DNA from: Chaetoderma sp. LZ-2023a
Taxonomy: Eukaryota > Mollusca > Caudofoveata > Chaetodermatida > Chaetodermatidae
Assembly (NCBI GenBank): GCA_034401795.1
Contig: CM067359.1
Coordinates: 144,466,233-144,530,232, forward strand
Reading direction: 5' to 3'
DNA: 64,000 nt
Below the pieces are notes generated by a model. It was given only the letters and a program-made list of their open reading frames with translations, was not told the origin of the DNA and did no database searches. Shown here piece after piece: positions 11,887-20,707 of the stretch. Within the stretch, counting starts at the first letter, position 1; each line of letters starts with the position of its first letter. The translations under genes and the position numbers were made by a program.

Positions 11887-12441
11887 TACACGACAAACTT
11901 ATGACATTCGTCACATGATGGCGGGGCTGGCTTGGCCTATAAAATAAGCACAAACCTACAATAAACAAGCGGAACGAGACCCGGATGGAAGGCAGACAAT
12001 TAATTTTCAAATATTTTGACTCATAAATTAACCGTAACCTCCCCGCACCCCACCACGTTACAACAACGATCGCATTGATTATGACGACAAGTACGCGGCG
12101 GGCACAACACACCCATAATAGATCCTCCAGGATGTGTAACGGCTCCAGGAATCATATCGCATAGCATTCAGGGTATATTTACTAATCAATATAAATTATA
12201 CTCCTAACGAAAGCAGCACGATATGTGAAGAAAACAACAAAATGTATAACAAACTGCTGTCTCACACGGTAAAACCGCAGACCACACATCTACTCAAGAA
12301 TTTTGAAACCACCGATCATTGCAAACCGATCGTGATCGCACGTAAACTTGATCATTCTAAAGTTTCCGGTACCATTTTTAGTACGCAGCACCCAGAATAA
12401 GATGCGCGAATTAATGAAAAAATTTTTCTTCACATAAACAT

Positions 12442-12473
12442 CCGAGTGACCGGGTGTGACGTCACCCGCTCGG
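12442..12473. promoter_or_regulatory. Hairpin with TGACGTCA core, copy B
   Basis: Same structure as at 7534-7566, with one arm base changed (CCGAGTG). The TGACGTCA core at 12457-12464 is intact. Confidence 0.42.
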
Positions 12474-12833
12474 ATTCTACGGAGAACGACGTCAGCCGAT
12501 ATTCGTGTTAGAAATACCGTAGCAAACACCTATTTTCATATCTGCCGATCGCCTGTTGGGGTTAAAGAAGGTGATCGTCTGGCATATATCGTTGTTAGCA
12601 CACGTCCCAGATTCTATGGGGTCAGAAATTGGAACATGCGACACAACGAAATTTAGAGACCTAAGTCTTTTAACTATGGATAATAAAGAACAATACAACC
12701 TGGTTGTCTTGGGCGGTATTCTCCATAGTCCTTAGTTAATCCTTTCAGAACACACAAACTATCACTGATTAAAGACTTAGATTATTTTAAAACACTAAAA
12801 TCCTTAATGCAAAAAGCATGTATTGCTCTTGTT

Positions 12834-12987
12834 GCTATGCAAACAAGAATGAGCTCTATGGTAAACGGGTACTCGGCAGTTGGGAGCCGAGTACCCGGTT
12901 CCCAGGAGTCGGTAAAGCTTTCTAAGTCTATAATCCTAGAGCCGCTGTCAAGGCCAGCTGTATATCAGAAGTAACAGAATGTATTGA
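12834..12987. repeat. Right inverted terminal repeat, DIRS copy B
   Basis: Matches the right ends of copies A and C, with about 5 bases missing near 12980 (GAATGTATTG instead of GAATGGTGAGTATTG). The terminus at 13000 abuts the left terminus of copy C with no base between. Confidence 0.88.
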
Positions 12988-13035
12988 TCGAAGGAGAATG
13001 CAGGAAATGTCAATTTCCCTTTCTCCGAGATCTAA

Positions 13036-13201
13036 CAATACTCACCATTCTGTTACTTCTGATATACAGCTGGCCCTGACAGCGGCTCTAGGATTATAGA
13101 CTTAGAAAGCTTTACCGACTCCTGGGAACCGGGTACCCGGCTCCCCACTGCCGAGTACCCGTTTACCATAGAGCTCATATTGTTTGCATAGCCACCAAAC
13201 A
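13036..13201. repeat. Left inverted terminal repeat, DIRS copy C
   Basis: This is the reverse complement of 19940-20097. The outermost 35 bases (13001-13035) are unique to this end and reappear, complemented, inside the ICR. Confidence 0.9.
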
Positions 13202-13246
13202 AGAGAAAACTATGGCTTGCCTCCGTGGGGCTGGGAGGCTGGGTCC

Positions 13247-13350
13247 GTAACAGAATGGTGAGTATTGTTAGATCTCGGAGAAAGGGAAATTGACATTTCC
13301 TGCATTCTCCTTCGATCAATACTCACCATTCTGTTACTTCTGATATACAC
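13247..13350. repeat. Internal complementary region (ICR), DIRS copy C
   Basis: Bases 13247-13302 complement the left terminus and 13303-13350 complement the right terminus. Together they are the reverse complement of a right-end/left-end junction, and that junction exists physically at 12981-13056. Confidence 0.9.
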
Positions 13351-13848
13351 CAGATTTGATCAGTAACCTGGTGGGAAGGGGCAAGCCATACATGCTAATT
13401 TTGCCCCTTGGAGAAAGATTTTAGACTTCAAACTTGACTAACGGAGACCTAAAAGGACCGTCAAGTTCACGGAACCGAATCACATTCGCGTCACAGCCCA
13501 CCCACCCCTTTTTCCTCCTAAGAAAAGGGAGAGAACTAACGAACATGTATCTCGCCTGAAACACCAATATGCCAAGAGGGTTAACTACTCCCTGCATATC
13601 GCTTGTATTAGCCTGGGAATGAGCATGAATATATAAGATGAATGAACATGATACATATACATAATACAAAAAACTCTCACTTGTTGAATTACCTTATGAT
13701 AACAGGACTTCAGACGTACCGCCTACAACCATACACCGGTTCGGCCATCAGTGACACAATCTGGTTGACATCCTCTCGCTTGACCATGCCTGCTTTAGGT
13801 TCTTTTCTTACCAAAGTGAAAAAAGGGGAAAAGCAGTGTGGTCACTAA

Positions 13849-16800
13849 CTATCGTTTCAAAACAGCTAAAGCGAGTGGATTGGCTGAGTCTGACACATCC
13901 CTCATATAGTAATCCGTAAATGAGGACTCACAGTGCCATTGTGCAACGGCCATGATGTCCTCTAACGGAACACCATTGTAAAGGGCGGTCGAGGCGGCTA
14001 TTCCTCTAACATCGTGTGCCCTTACGCCCTGCACCTGGTGCCCAGTCGCCATCTCATGAGTAGTCTGAATGCATTCGACCACCCAACGAGAGATAGTATC
14101 CATGGATGCGGCGCCATAAGGCTTTTTATGGCAGATCCACAGATGTCTATCGTTCGACCGTAACGAGTCAGTCCGTTTCTTGTACTTAGTCAAAGCACGG
14201 ACCGGGCACCAGACACTGGCATCACGATCAAACCTGGTTAACTTCGGTATAATGATCGGTTTGCCGGGATATCTCAAAGATTGGTTCTTTGACATAAATT
14301 CTGCTCTTGGCAGAAGACGCAGACCTTCTCCAGAAACAATAAATCGGTTCCTCTCTGCCGAAAGCGCATGGATCTCACTGCGCCTTCTAGCTGAGGAAGC
14401 TGCCAATAGAAAGACCGCCTTTAGAGTCAAATGCTTTAGACTAGCCGAACGCAACGGTTCGAATGGGTGCTTGGCCAGTACATTAAGCACTAAAGATAGA
14501 CTCCAGGCTGGAATGACTACCGGTTGTCTCGGGCGGAGATTGCTCATTCCCTTCAACATCACGTTTAACTGGGCCACCTCTGGACTATCCCTGTTGGCTA
14601 GACAAGGGATAACTGATGCCAAAGCTGACTTGTATCCAGCAATTGTGACGGGAGCTAGTCCTGTAAAGAACAGCTCACAGAGAAAGTCTGCTATTTGCTG
14701 AATAGTGGATTGAAAGGTATCAATACCCTTTTCTTCACACCAGTCTGCAAATCTGTTAACCTTGTTGTTATATGACTTGAAGGTTGACCTCCTTCTCGCA
14801 GCCGCGATGAAATCAGCAGCCTGTCGAGAAAAGCCTTCCGACGTGGAACGTTGTTTGACAACATCCACGCAGTCAATTTGAACATTTCGGGACGCTCGTG
14901 TAGGAAGCGTCCCTTGGCCTGGGAGATTATGTTCGGAATCTCGGGCAACTGCACAGGATTTTCCACCAGCAGATCTAGAAGATCCGTGAACCACGCCCTG
15001 CTCGGCCAATACGGCGCTATTAGCAGGACCAGACACGGTTCCTCCCTGACCTTCACCAATACCTTCGGTAGAAGAATGGTGGGTGGATACGCGTAAGCGT
15101 GCATCCCTCTCCAGCTTATCGCCAGAGCGTCTGTATCGACGGCATTTGGATCTGGAATCGGCGAGACATATGTCATGATTTGAGCATTTTCCTTTGTGGC
15201 GAACAAGTCCACGTTGGGTTTGCCCCAATGCTCGAAGATCCGTCGTAGAACTGGAGGGTTGAGGGACCATTCTGTTGGCAGGATTCTCTGTCTGCGAGAC
15301 AAAGCATCCGCCAGAATGTTCAATCGGCCAGGAATATGAGCTGCTTTCAAAACAACCGAGTAATTCCTGCACCATTGAATCAAGTGCCACACCCTGATGC
15401 ACAGAGTGGGCGACCTGGTCCCTCCTTGGCGATTTATATATGATACTACTGTCGAATTGTCCGACCGTATCAATATCACCTTGCCCCTGATCATCGGAAG
15501 GAATTCTTCCAACGCCAGTTCCACTGCCATCATTTCCAACAGATTGATATGCAGCTGACTCTCCGGGAGAGTCCATGTGCCCGAGACCTGGTGTTCTCCC
15601 AGGCAGGCACCCCACCCTTCCAGCGATGCATCCGTGTAAACGGACAGCTGGGGTTGGGGTAGGTGCAGCGAAACCCCTATTAGGAGATTCTGACGCTGTT
15701 TCCACCATAGAAGATGCGATATTATCGGCTCCAAAACTGGCACCAGTTTTGACAGGGGTTCTGTTCTCTGTTTCCACAGAGACATCAGATACAACTGGAT
15801 AGGTCTTCGCATTAGAGCAGCGTACGGGATAACCTGCTCCATGGAGACCATCATGCCCAGCATCTGAAGGAACCGCCTCGCCTGAATGTGGTTTCCCACT
15901 CGAAAACTCCCGAGGATGGCTAACAGAGACACCACTCTGGGCTCTGACGGGTAAACCCTGCCCTCCTCGAGGTCGAATCGCATCCCCAAATAAACGAAAT
16001 GTTGAGTGGGTGTCAACTCGGATTTCTCCTCGTTGACTAACCAGCCTAGATCTGAAAGTAACTTCAGAGTCAGAGCAGTATCCACGTTCAACCTGGCTGC
16101 CGAGTCTGCCTTGAGCAGCCAGTCGTCTATGTAGGTGTGTAGCGCCACGTTCTCTTTTCTGAGAAACGCTGTCACCGCAAGGACCACTCTTGTGAAAACC
16201 CTCGGAGCTGTCGACAGGCCAAACGGGAGAACTGTAAACTCCCATACTTGATTCTGAAACGCAAATCTCAGAAACCTGTGCCAACTCCGATTGATCGGAA
16301 TGTGGAAATATGCATCTTTCAGATCGATCGATACACACCACATTCCTTTCCTCAATCCCGCCATTACCGACCTCGGTGTTTCCATCTGGAACCGAGGCGT
16401 ATGGATAAACCAATTTAATGGCCTGAGATTGAGTATGGGTCTCCATCCCCCCGTGCTCTTGGGGACAAGGAACATGTTTGAATAGAAGCCTGGAGTGTTC
16501 CGGTTTGCTGGTTTTATTGCTCCCTTCAGAAGCAAACCCGACACTTCCTTTTGAACGGCTTCTAACTTGTCTGGCTCCCTTGGTACGGGTGTCCAGACTG
16601 GTGCCAAAGACAGATTTTGTGGCGGAAAGTCCCACCACTCCGGCATGTAACCCTGGGATAACCATCCCAGGACCAGACTGTCTGACGTCACACCTCACCA
16701 AGCCTCGACGAAACGCATGAGCCTTCCACCCACCATAGACGCCTCGACGTCTAACGGGGTTGTCCGGCTCGCAGTCCGCCCCCCCCCCCTTTCTTAACGA

Positions 16801-17001
16801 GAGAGAGTGAGAACCATTTCGTTCTAGGCACGACGGGTATAACTGGCACCGCTGTTCCTGTCGCACAGGTGCGGTCCAGGCGGATATGAAGGGAGCTTGC
16901 GTACCCTCAGGTACGCTTCGGCCCCTTCTGTCCGCCCTTTGAGGCCTTACCCTTACCCTTCCCCTTGCCCTTACCACCTCTAGGGCGGTCCGGAGCAACA
17001 T
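13849..17001 (-). CDS. Tyrosine recombinase ORF (overlaps the RT ORF)
   Basis: The frame is open for 1050 codons from an ATG inside the end of ORF1. The last ~340 residues are a phage-integrase-type tyrosine recombinase: a SAM-like N-terminal core (FSRQAADF...RSTFKSYNNK), Arg box ARRRSEI (about residue 873), His-x-x-Arg box AHDVR (996-999), Trp/His at 1022-1023, and nucleophile Tyr in FTDYYMRD (1031/1032). It would cut and join the circular element and the target. The first ~700 codons lie over the RT gene in another frame and contain no domain I recognise. In Dictyostelium DIRS-1 the recombinase and RT frames also overlap widely, so a long overlap is expected. The real start could be further downstream. 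Translation of the overlapping part is unproven. Confidence 0.85.
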   Translation of the reverse strand: MLLRTALEVVRARGRVRVRPQRADRRGRSVPEGTQAPFISAWTAPVRQEQRCQLYPSCLERNGSHSLSLRKGGGADCEPDNPVRRRGVYGGWKAHAFRRGLVRCDVRQSGPGMVIPGLHAGVVGLSATKSVFGTSLDTRTKGARQVRSRSKGSVGFASEGSNKTSKPEHSRLLFKHVPCPQEHGGMETHTQSQAIKLVYPYASVPDGNTEVGNGGIEERNVVCIDRSERCIFPHSDQSELAQVSEICVSESSMGVYSSPVWPVDSSEGFHKSGPCGDSVSQKRERGATHLHRRLAAQGRLGSQVERGYCSDSEVTFRSRLVSQRGEIRVDTHSTFRLFGDAIRPRGGQGLPVRAQSGVSVSHPREFSSGKPHSGEAVPSDAGHDGLHGAGYPVRCSNAKTYPVVSDVSVETENRTPVKTGASFGADNIASSMVETASESPNRGFAAPTPTPAVRLHGCIAGRVGCLPGRTPGLGHMDSPGESAAYQSVGNDGSGTGVGRIPSDDQGQGDIDTVGQFDSSIIYKSPRRDQVAHSVHQGVALDSMVQELLGCFESSSYSWPIEHSGGCFVSQTENPANRMVPQPSSSTTDLRALGQTQRGLVRHKGKCSNHDICLADSRSKCRRYRRSGDKLERDARLRVSTHHSSTEGIGEGQGGTVSGPANSAVLAEQGVVHGSSRSAGGKSCAVARDSEHNLPGQGTLPTRASRNVQIDCVDVVKQRSTSEGFSRQAADFIAAARRRSTFKSYNNKVNRFADWCEEKGIDTFQSTIQQIADFLCELFFTGLAPVTIAGYKSALASVIPCLANRDSPEVAQLNVMLKGMSNLRPRQPVVIPAWSLSLVLNVLAKHPFEPLRSASLKHLTLKAVFLLAASSARRRSEIHALSAERNRFIVSGEGLRLLPRAEFMSKNQSLRYPGKPIIIPKLTRFDRDASVWCPVRALTKYKKRTDSLRSNDRHLWICHKKPYGAASMDTISRWVVECIQTTHEMATGHQVQGVRAHDVRGIAASTALYNGVPLEDIMAVAQWHCESSFTDYYMRDVSDSANPLALAVLKR
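14691..16691 (-). CDS. DIRS reverse transcriptase-RNase H-methyltransferase-like polyprotein
   Basis: This ORF has 666 codons. The RT domain has motif A SIDLKDAYFHI (Asp near 123) and the active site YIDD (187-190). RNase H follows with Asp in VYTDAS (354), Glu in LLEMMAVE (386), Asp in IRSDNS (411) and Asp in LADALSR (462). Residues ~490-575 (VDLFAT, YAYPP, LLIAPYWPSRAWF) resemble the phage-type adenine methyltransferase domain of DIRS elements. The usual NPPY motif reads YPPT, so activity is uncertain. The upstream frame could be extended through the poly-G run. The C-terminus overlaps the recombinase frame. The enzyme copies element RNA to DNA. All core residues are present. Confidence 0.92.
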   Translation of the reverse strand: MTSDSLVLGWLSQGYMPEWWDFPPQNLSLAPVWTPVPREPDKLEAVQKEVSGLLLKGAIKPANRNTPGFYSNMFLVPKSTGGWRPILNLRPLNWFIHTPRFQMETPRSVMAGLRKGMWCVSIDLKDAYFHIPINRSWHRFLRFAFQNQVWEFTVLPFGLSTAPRVFTRVVLAVTAFLRKENVALHTYIDDWLLKADSAARLNVDTALTLKLLSDLGWLVNEEKSELTPTQHFVYLGMRFDLEEGRVYPSEPRVVSLLAILGSFRVGNHIQARRFLQMLGMMVSMEQVIPYAALMRRPIQLYLMSLWKQRTEPLSKLVPVLEPIISHLLWWKQRQNLLIGVSLHLPQPQLSVYTDASLEGWGACLGEHQVSGTWTLPESQLHINLLEMMAVELALEEFLPMIRGKVILIRSDNSTVVSYINRQGGTRSPTLCIRVWHLIQWCRNYSVVLKAAHIPGRLNILADALSRRQRILPTEWSLNPPVLRRIFEHWGKPNVDLFATKENAQIMTYVSPIPDPNAVDTDALAISWRGMHAYAYPPTILLPKVLVKVREEPCLVLLIAPYWPSRAWFTDLLDLLVENPVQLPEIPNIISQAKGRFLHERPEMFKLTAWMLSNNVPRRKAFLDRLLISSRLREGGQPSSHITTRLTDLQTGVKKRVLIPFNPLFSK

Positions 17002-18988
17002 TGGGGAGGGTAGGCGCCTCTACAGCCTTCCTGGGTTTCTTCGCCGGCGGCGGCTCCGAAAACCCAGCCGAAACAGACGTCGCAATAGGCCTGGCTTTCG
17101 CCTTGCCCTTATGCTTTTTCTGTTTCTTTGAAGGCTGTACTGTTAGCGGCTTACCCACAGCCCCTAGTGCGTGCGCTTGCCGCACTAGCTCTAGCTGTAG
17201 ATTTACCGCTAACCGATTCTGCGCAATACTGGCGGTGTCCTCTAAGATGGCCCGCGCTTGGCCACCAAAGATGCTAGGCCCTGTCAGGGGCGTCCCAAGA
17301 AGACGCTCCTTGACTGCCGTAGCCGGACGCATATGGTCAATGACCATTTGCCTCCTGGACTTCGTCACACGCGCTTGCACCCTTGCCAATGCGTCCATTG
17401 ACAGCACCAAGCCGTCATTAACGCACGATAGCGCCACAGGTGGCACAGGGTGGCCTGCCCCCGCTTCAGCCCACACCGACTGAAGTAGACGATAGGAGTG
17501 ATTGACAGCGCTCATGGCTGCCCTCACACCCTCATCGCATAGGGCCAGGACTTCTTCCTGGTGTACCTGGGCCTTATCCACTAGTGCCGGACCGGGACCA
17601 CCCGAACCGGCACTTTGGACGCCCAGTACCCATCGGTCATCCTCCGTGACCGACGGGACTACACCATACCTGTCGTATTCACCCCGCGGAATACGGCACC
17701 TTGCCCGCACCTCCCTGGAGGCCGCAGGGAGCTGACCCTTGGTCATTAGTTGTTTGCTATAAATAGCATCCAACAAATCAATGAACCGTGGATCCAGTCC
17801 CACTGACTGGATCCGGGCCGCGGGCAAAATCCCCGTCCTAATCGACGCAACCGACGGACGGGGCGCATCTTCATCGGCCGTGGCCGAAACCACAGACGGG
17901 TCAACTCTGGCTAGCCACGCCAGAGCATCAGACCAGTCTAACTCCGAAGAAGATACCCCCGCAAACACGTCACCCGTTGACATGCTTACGGGTCTGCCAG
18001 CCATGGCCTCCCGGCCAGGAGCCACGGCTGACACGCCAGGCACTCCGCTACCACATGGTTCCGCCGCCACCCCATGAAACACTCCGGTCCATGGGGTAGG
18101 TCCGCACGGAAAACCGTACGGACCCGTAACCGTCGCGGAACCATAGCCGGCCACGGGCGCCAACGGCACCCCATGTCCGGCTGCCGGACCAGGCGAGATA
18201 GGTGAGTACCACGCCTGGCCCGGCACACCGGTTCCCCTGACGGCTGGTGACAAACCAAGCCGCGCGGAACCGGTGCACGGTAACGGATTGGCCTCAGCCG
18301 CAGGCGGAGCCGCTGACCTGGCTTGCGCCAAACCAGACAAATGGAGGCCGGTTCCGTCCAGGACGGAATCAACCTCCATATTCTCCACCTGCGGCTTCAC
18401 GGGCCGCAGCAACCTCTCCTCCTCGGCCTCATCGTCTTCAGACTCCGAAGAGCCGTCACTAGACGAATAAACCGTGGAGCCGTCCTGGCGGACGGCTCCC
18501 ACACCTGACGGACCGGCCACCGCTACTGGACCACCCGGAGGTGGCCGCAGAGAGACAGAACCCGTCTGGCCGAAGCCAGACGGACCCGCCAGGGGGCCGT
18601 ACGAGACGGCCCCCTCGGTAACCAGTCCAGAATCCTGTCCGAAGACAGGATCCATACCAGGCATGGGGAGAAACTGCCCCCCAACCTTTGGTAGCAGGGA
18701 CGACACCAGCGTGGGCAGAACGCTATGCAGAAAACCCTGCATAGCCGGACCAAACCACGCCGGCGGTGCCATCTCCGCCACCTCCAGCTGGGGACGTGGA
18801 GCACCCCCACCGGCCGAACCGGGCGCTCCACGATTTCCTCTCGGACCGCCTGACCCCGCGTCAGACCCAGCCAAGTCCTTCTGGGCAAGGAACTTAACCA
18901 TCGTTTCGACGGACCACACTGCACAAACATTACACCTATGATCTATATTACACAGGGCACACCTAAAACAGACATGGTCCTTGAACAT
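16907..18988 (-). CDS. DIRS ORF1, Gag-like protein
   Basis: This ORF has 693 codons. The N-terminus carries Cys pairs (CFRC, ALC, CNVC). Just before the ATG the same frame reads SCDDCHKFVRV, which would complete a multi-Cys zinc module, back to a TAG directly before AKPAPPS. A Gly/Pro-rich, low-complexity stretch and an acidic SSESEDDEAEEE segment follow. The middle is more structured (about 330-600), and the C-terminal tail is very basic (KGKGKGKGK...KRT). Position and basic tail suggest an RNA-binding structural protein. No capsid fold or CCHC knuckle can be seen. The stop lies about 215 bases before the RT start, and the recombinase ORF begins inside its last 95 bases. Confidence 0.8.
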   Translation of the reverse strand: MFKDHVCFRCALCNIDHRCNVCAVWSVETMVKFLAQKDLAGSDAGSGGPRGNRGAPGSAGGGAPRPQLEVAEMAPPAWFGPAMQGFLHSVLPTLVSSLLPKVGGQFLPMPGMDPVFGQDSGLVTEGAVSYGPLAGPSGFGQTGSVSLRPPPGGPVAVAGPSGVGAVRQDGSTVYSSSDGSSESEDDEAEEERLLRPVKPQVENMEVDSVLDGTGLHLSGLAQARSAAPPAAEANPLPCTGSARLGLSPAVRGTGVPGQAWYSPISPGPAAGHGVPLAPVAGYGSATVTGPYGFPCGPTPWTGVFHGVAAEPCGSGVPGVSAVAPGREAMAGRPVSMSTGDVFAGVSSSELDWSDALAWLARVDPSVVSATADEDAPRPSVASIRTGILPAARIQSVGLDPRFIDLLDAIYSKQLMTKGQLPAASREVRARCRIPRGEYDRYGVVPSVTEDDRWVLGVQSAGSGGPGPALVDKAQVHQEEVLALCDEGVRAAMSAVNHSYRLLQSVWAEAGAGHPVPPVALSCVNDGLVLSMDALARVQARVTKSRRQMVIDHMRPATAVKERLLGTPLTGPSIFGGQARAILEDTASIAQNRLAVNLQLELVRQAHALGAVGKPLTVQPSKKQKKHKGKAKARPIATSVSAGFSEPPPAKKPRKAVEAPTLPNVAPDRPRGGKGKGKGKGKASKGGQKGPKRT

Positions 18989-19546
18989 TACACGGACAAA
19001 CTTATGGCAGTCGTCACATGATGGCGGGGCTGGCTTGGCCTATAAAATAAGCACAAACCTACAATAAACAAGCGGAACGAGACACGGATGGAAGGCAGAC
19101 AATTAATTTTCAAATATTTTGACTCATAAATTAACCGTAACCTCCCGCACCCCACCCCGCCACGTTACAACAACGATCGCATTGATTATGACGACAAGAA
19201 CGCGGCGGGCACAACACACCCATAATAGATCCTACAGGATGTGTAACGGCTCCAGGAATCATATCGCATAGCATTCAGGGTATATTTACTAATCAATATA
19301 AATTATACTCCTAACGAACGCAGCACGATATGTGAAGAAAACAACAAAATGTATAACAACTGCTGTCCCACACGGTAAAACCGCAGACCACGCATCTACT
19401 CAAGAATTTTGAAACCACCGATCATTGCAAACCGATCGTGATTGCACGTAAACTTGATCATTCTAAAGTTTCCGGTACCATTTTTAGTACGCAGCACCCA
19501 GAACAAGATGCGCGATTAATGAAAAAATTTTTCTTCACATAAACAT

Positions 19547-19578
19547 CCGAGCGACCGGGTGTGACGTCACCCGCTCGG
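19547..19578. promoter_or_regulatory. Hairpin with TGACGTCA core, copy C
   Basis: CCGAGCG...CGCTCGG arms flank TGACGTCA (19562-19569), about 560 bp upstream of ORF1. The same element is in copies A and B. Its role as element promoter is inference. Confidence 0.45.
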
Positions 19579-19939
19579 ATTCTACGGAGAACGACGTCAG
19601 CCGATATTCGTGTTAGAAATACCGTAGCAAACACCTATTTTCATATCTGCCGATCGCCTGTTGGGGTTTAAAGAAGGCGATCGTCTGGCATATATCGTTG
19701 CTAGCACACGTCCCAGATTCTATGGGGTTAGAAATTGGAACATGCGACACAACGAAATTTAGAGACCTAAGTCTTTTAACTATGGATATAAAGAACAATA
19801 CAACCTGGTTATCTTGGGCGGTATTCTCCATAGTCCTTAGTTATCCTTTCAGAACACACAAACTATCACTGATTAAAGACTTAGATTCTTTTAAAAAACA
19901 CTAAAATCCTTAATGCGAAAAGCATGTATTGCACTTGTT

Positions 19940-20097
19940 GCTATGCAAACAAGAATGAGCTCTATGGTAAACGGGTACTCGGCAGTGGGGAGCCGGGTAC
20001 CCGGTTCCCAGGAGTCGGTAAAGCTTTCTAAGTCTATAATCCTAGAGCCGCTGTCAGGGCCAGCTGTATATCAGAAGTAACAGAATGGTGAGTATTG
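19940..20097. repeat. Right inverted terminal repeat, DIRS copy C
   Basis: This is the reverse complement of 13036-13201. The element ends at 20111, after GGAGAATG. Confidence 0.9.
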
Positions 20098-20616
20098 ATC
20101 GAAGGAGAATGGACATTTCTCAAGACCACTCCAGAAGCTGTTTTTGGCTGCTATGAGGGCTATATCCTTATTCTTAACCCTCACGAAAAGTGGTAATACA
20201 AGTATATTTCTGTTATTTAGTTTTATTGCTTTCTTCGTTTGGCGAAAAAAGCATCATAAAAGTATAGTCTTACTTATGAAAATGTTGTACACATTGAAAA
20301 CATTATATACAATGTTATTTATAGTGTTTTAACCAGATTTCGTGGCAAACTAGAATCCCAGAGTAAACCTATGTGAAGGGTTAGAATCAAGATACAGCCG
20401 ATATGAGTGTCAAAGGGTTAAGAAAACGTCAATTAGCAGTTAACACTAAGTTTCTGAAATTTGCTAATTATTTTGACACAAGTTACTGGAGATTGTCGGG
20501 AATTTAAAAGGTTGACTTTAGTGACTCAGTTGAAATCAGGGTGTGATTTTAGTCATTGGTCTGTCTCCCTGTTGAATTTCTGCAGACTGCATTTTCCATG
20601 GGGTTTAACTCTGGAT

Positions 20617-20698
20617 ACAATTATTTTGAAAACAATTAAACTAAAAATTGGTGGTGCCACCAACAACTTTCAGTCAAATTGTTTTCAAAATATTCAAA
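20617..20698. repeat. Hairpin MITE H85, copy 1
   Basis: Inverted arms of the type ATTTTGAAA.AATT...AATTTGA.TGG surround a GGTGGTGCCACC centre. The same ~85-bp hairpin occurs at 23110, 23427, 25215 and 56638. Confidence 0.6.
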
Positions 20699-20707
20699 AG
20701 GTCCAGA

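Larger units (their letters stand above)
8098..13000 (-). mobile_element. DIRS-type retrotransposon, copy B (recombinase half missing)
   Basis: This copy keeps the ORF1 half, the RT core and the right terminal repeat (12834-12987, ending at 13000). It begins inside the RT/RNase H region: the base after copy A's right end (8099) continues at the equivalent of 15183 in copy C. The left ITR, ICR, recombinase and C-terminal RT part are absent. The join shows the short overlap TGA, suggesting end-joining or recombination. It cannot transpose on its own. Confidence 0.88.
13001..20111 (-). mobile_element. DIRS-type retrotransposon, copy C (full length, ORFs open)
   Basis: This copy is 7.1 kb with the same organisation and length as copy A, but ORF1, RT-RH-MT and recombinase are all uninterrupted. 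Left ITR, ICR and right ITR are present. It starts at CAGGAAATG directly after copy B and ends at GGAGAATG, followed by unique DNA. Intact catalytic motifs in every enzyme make this the best candidate for an active or recently active copy. Confidence 0.92.
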
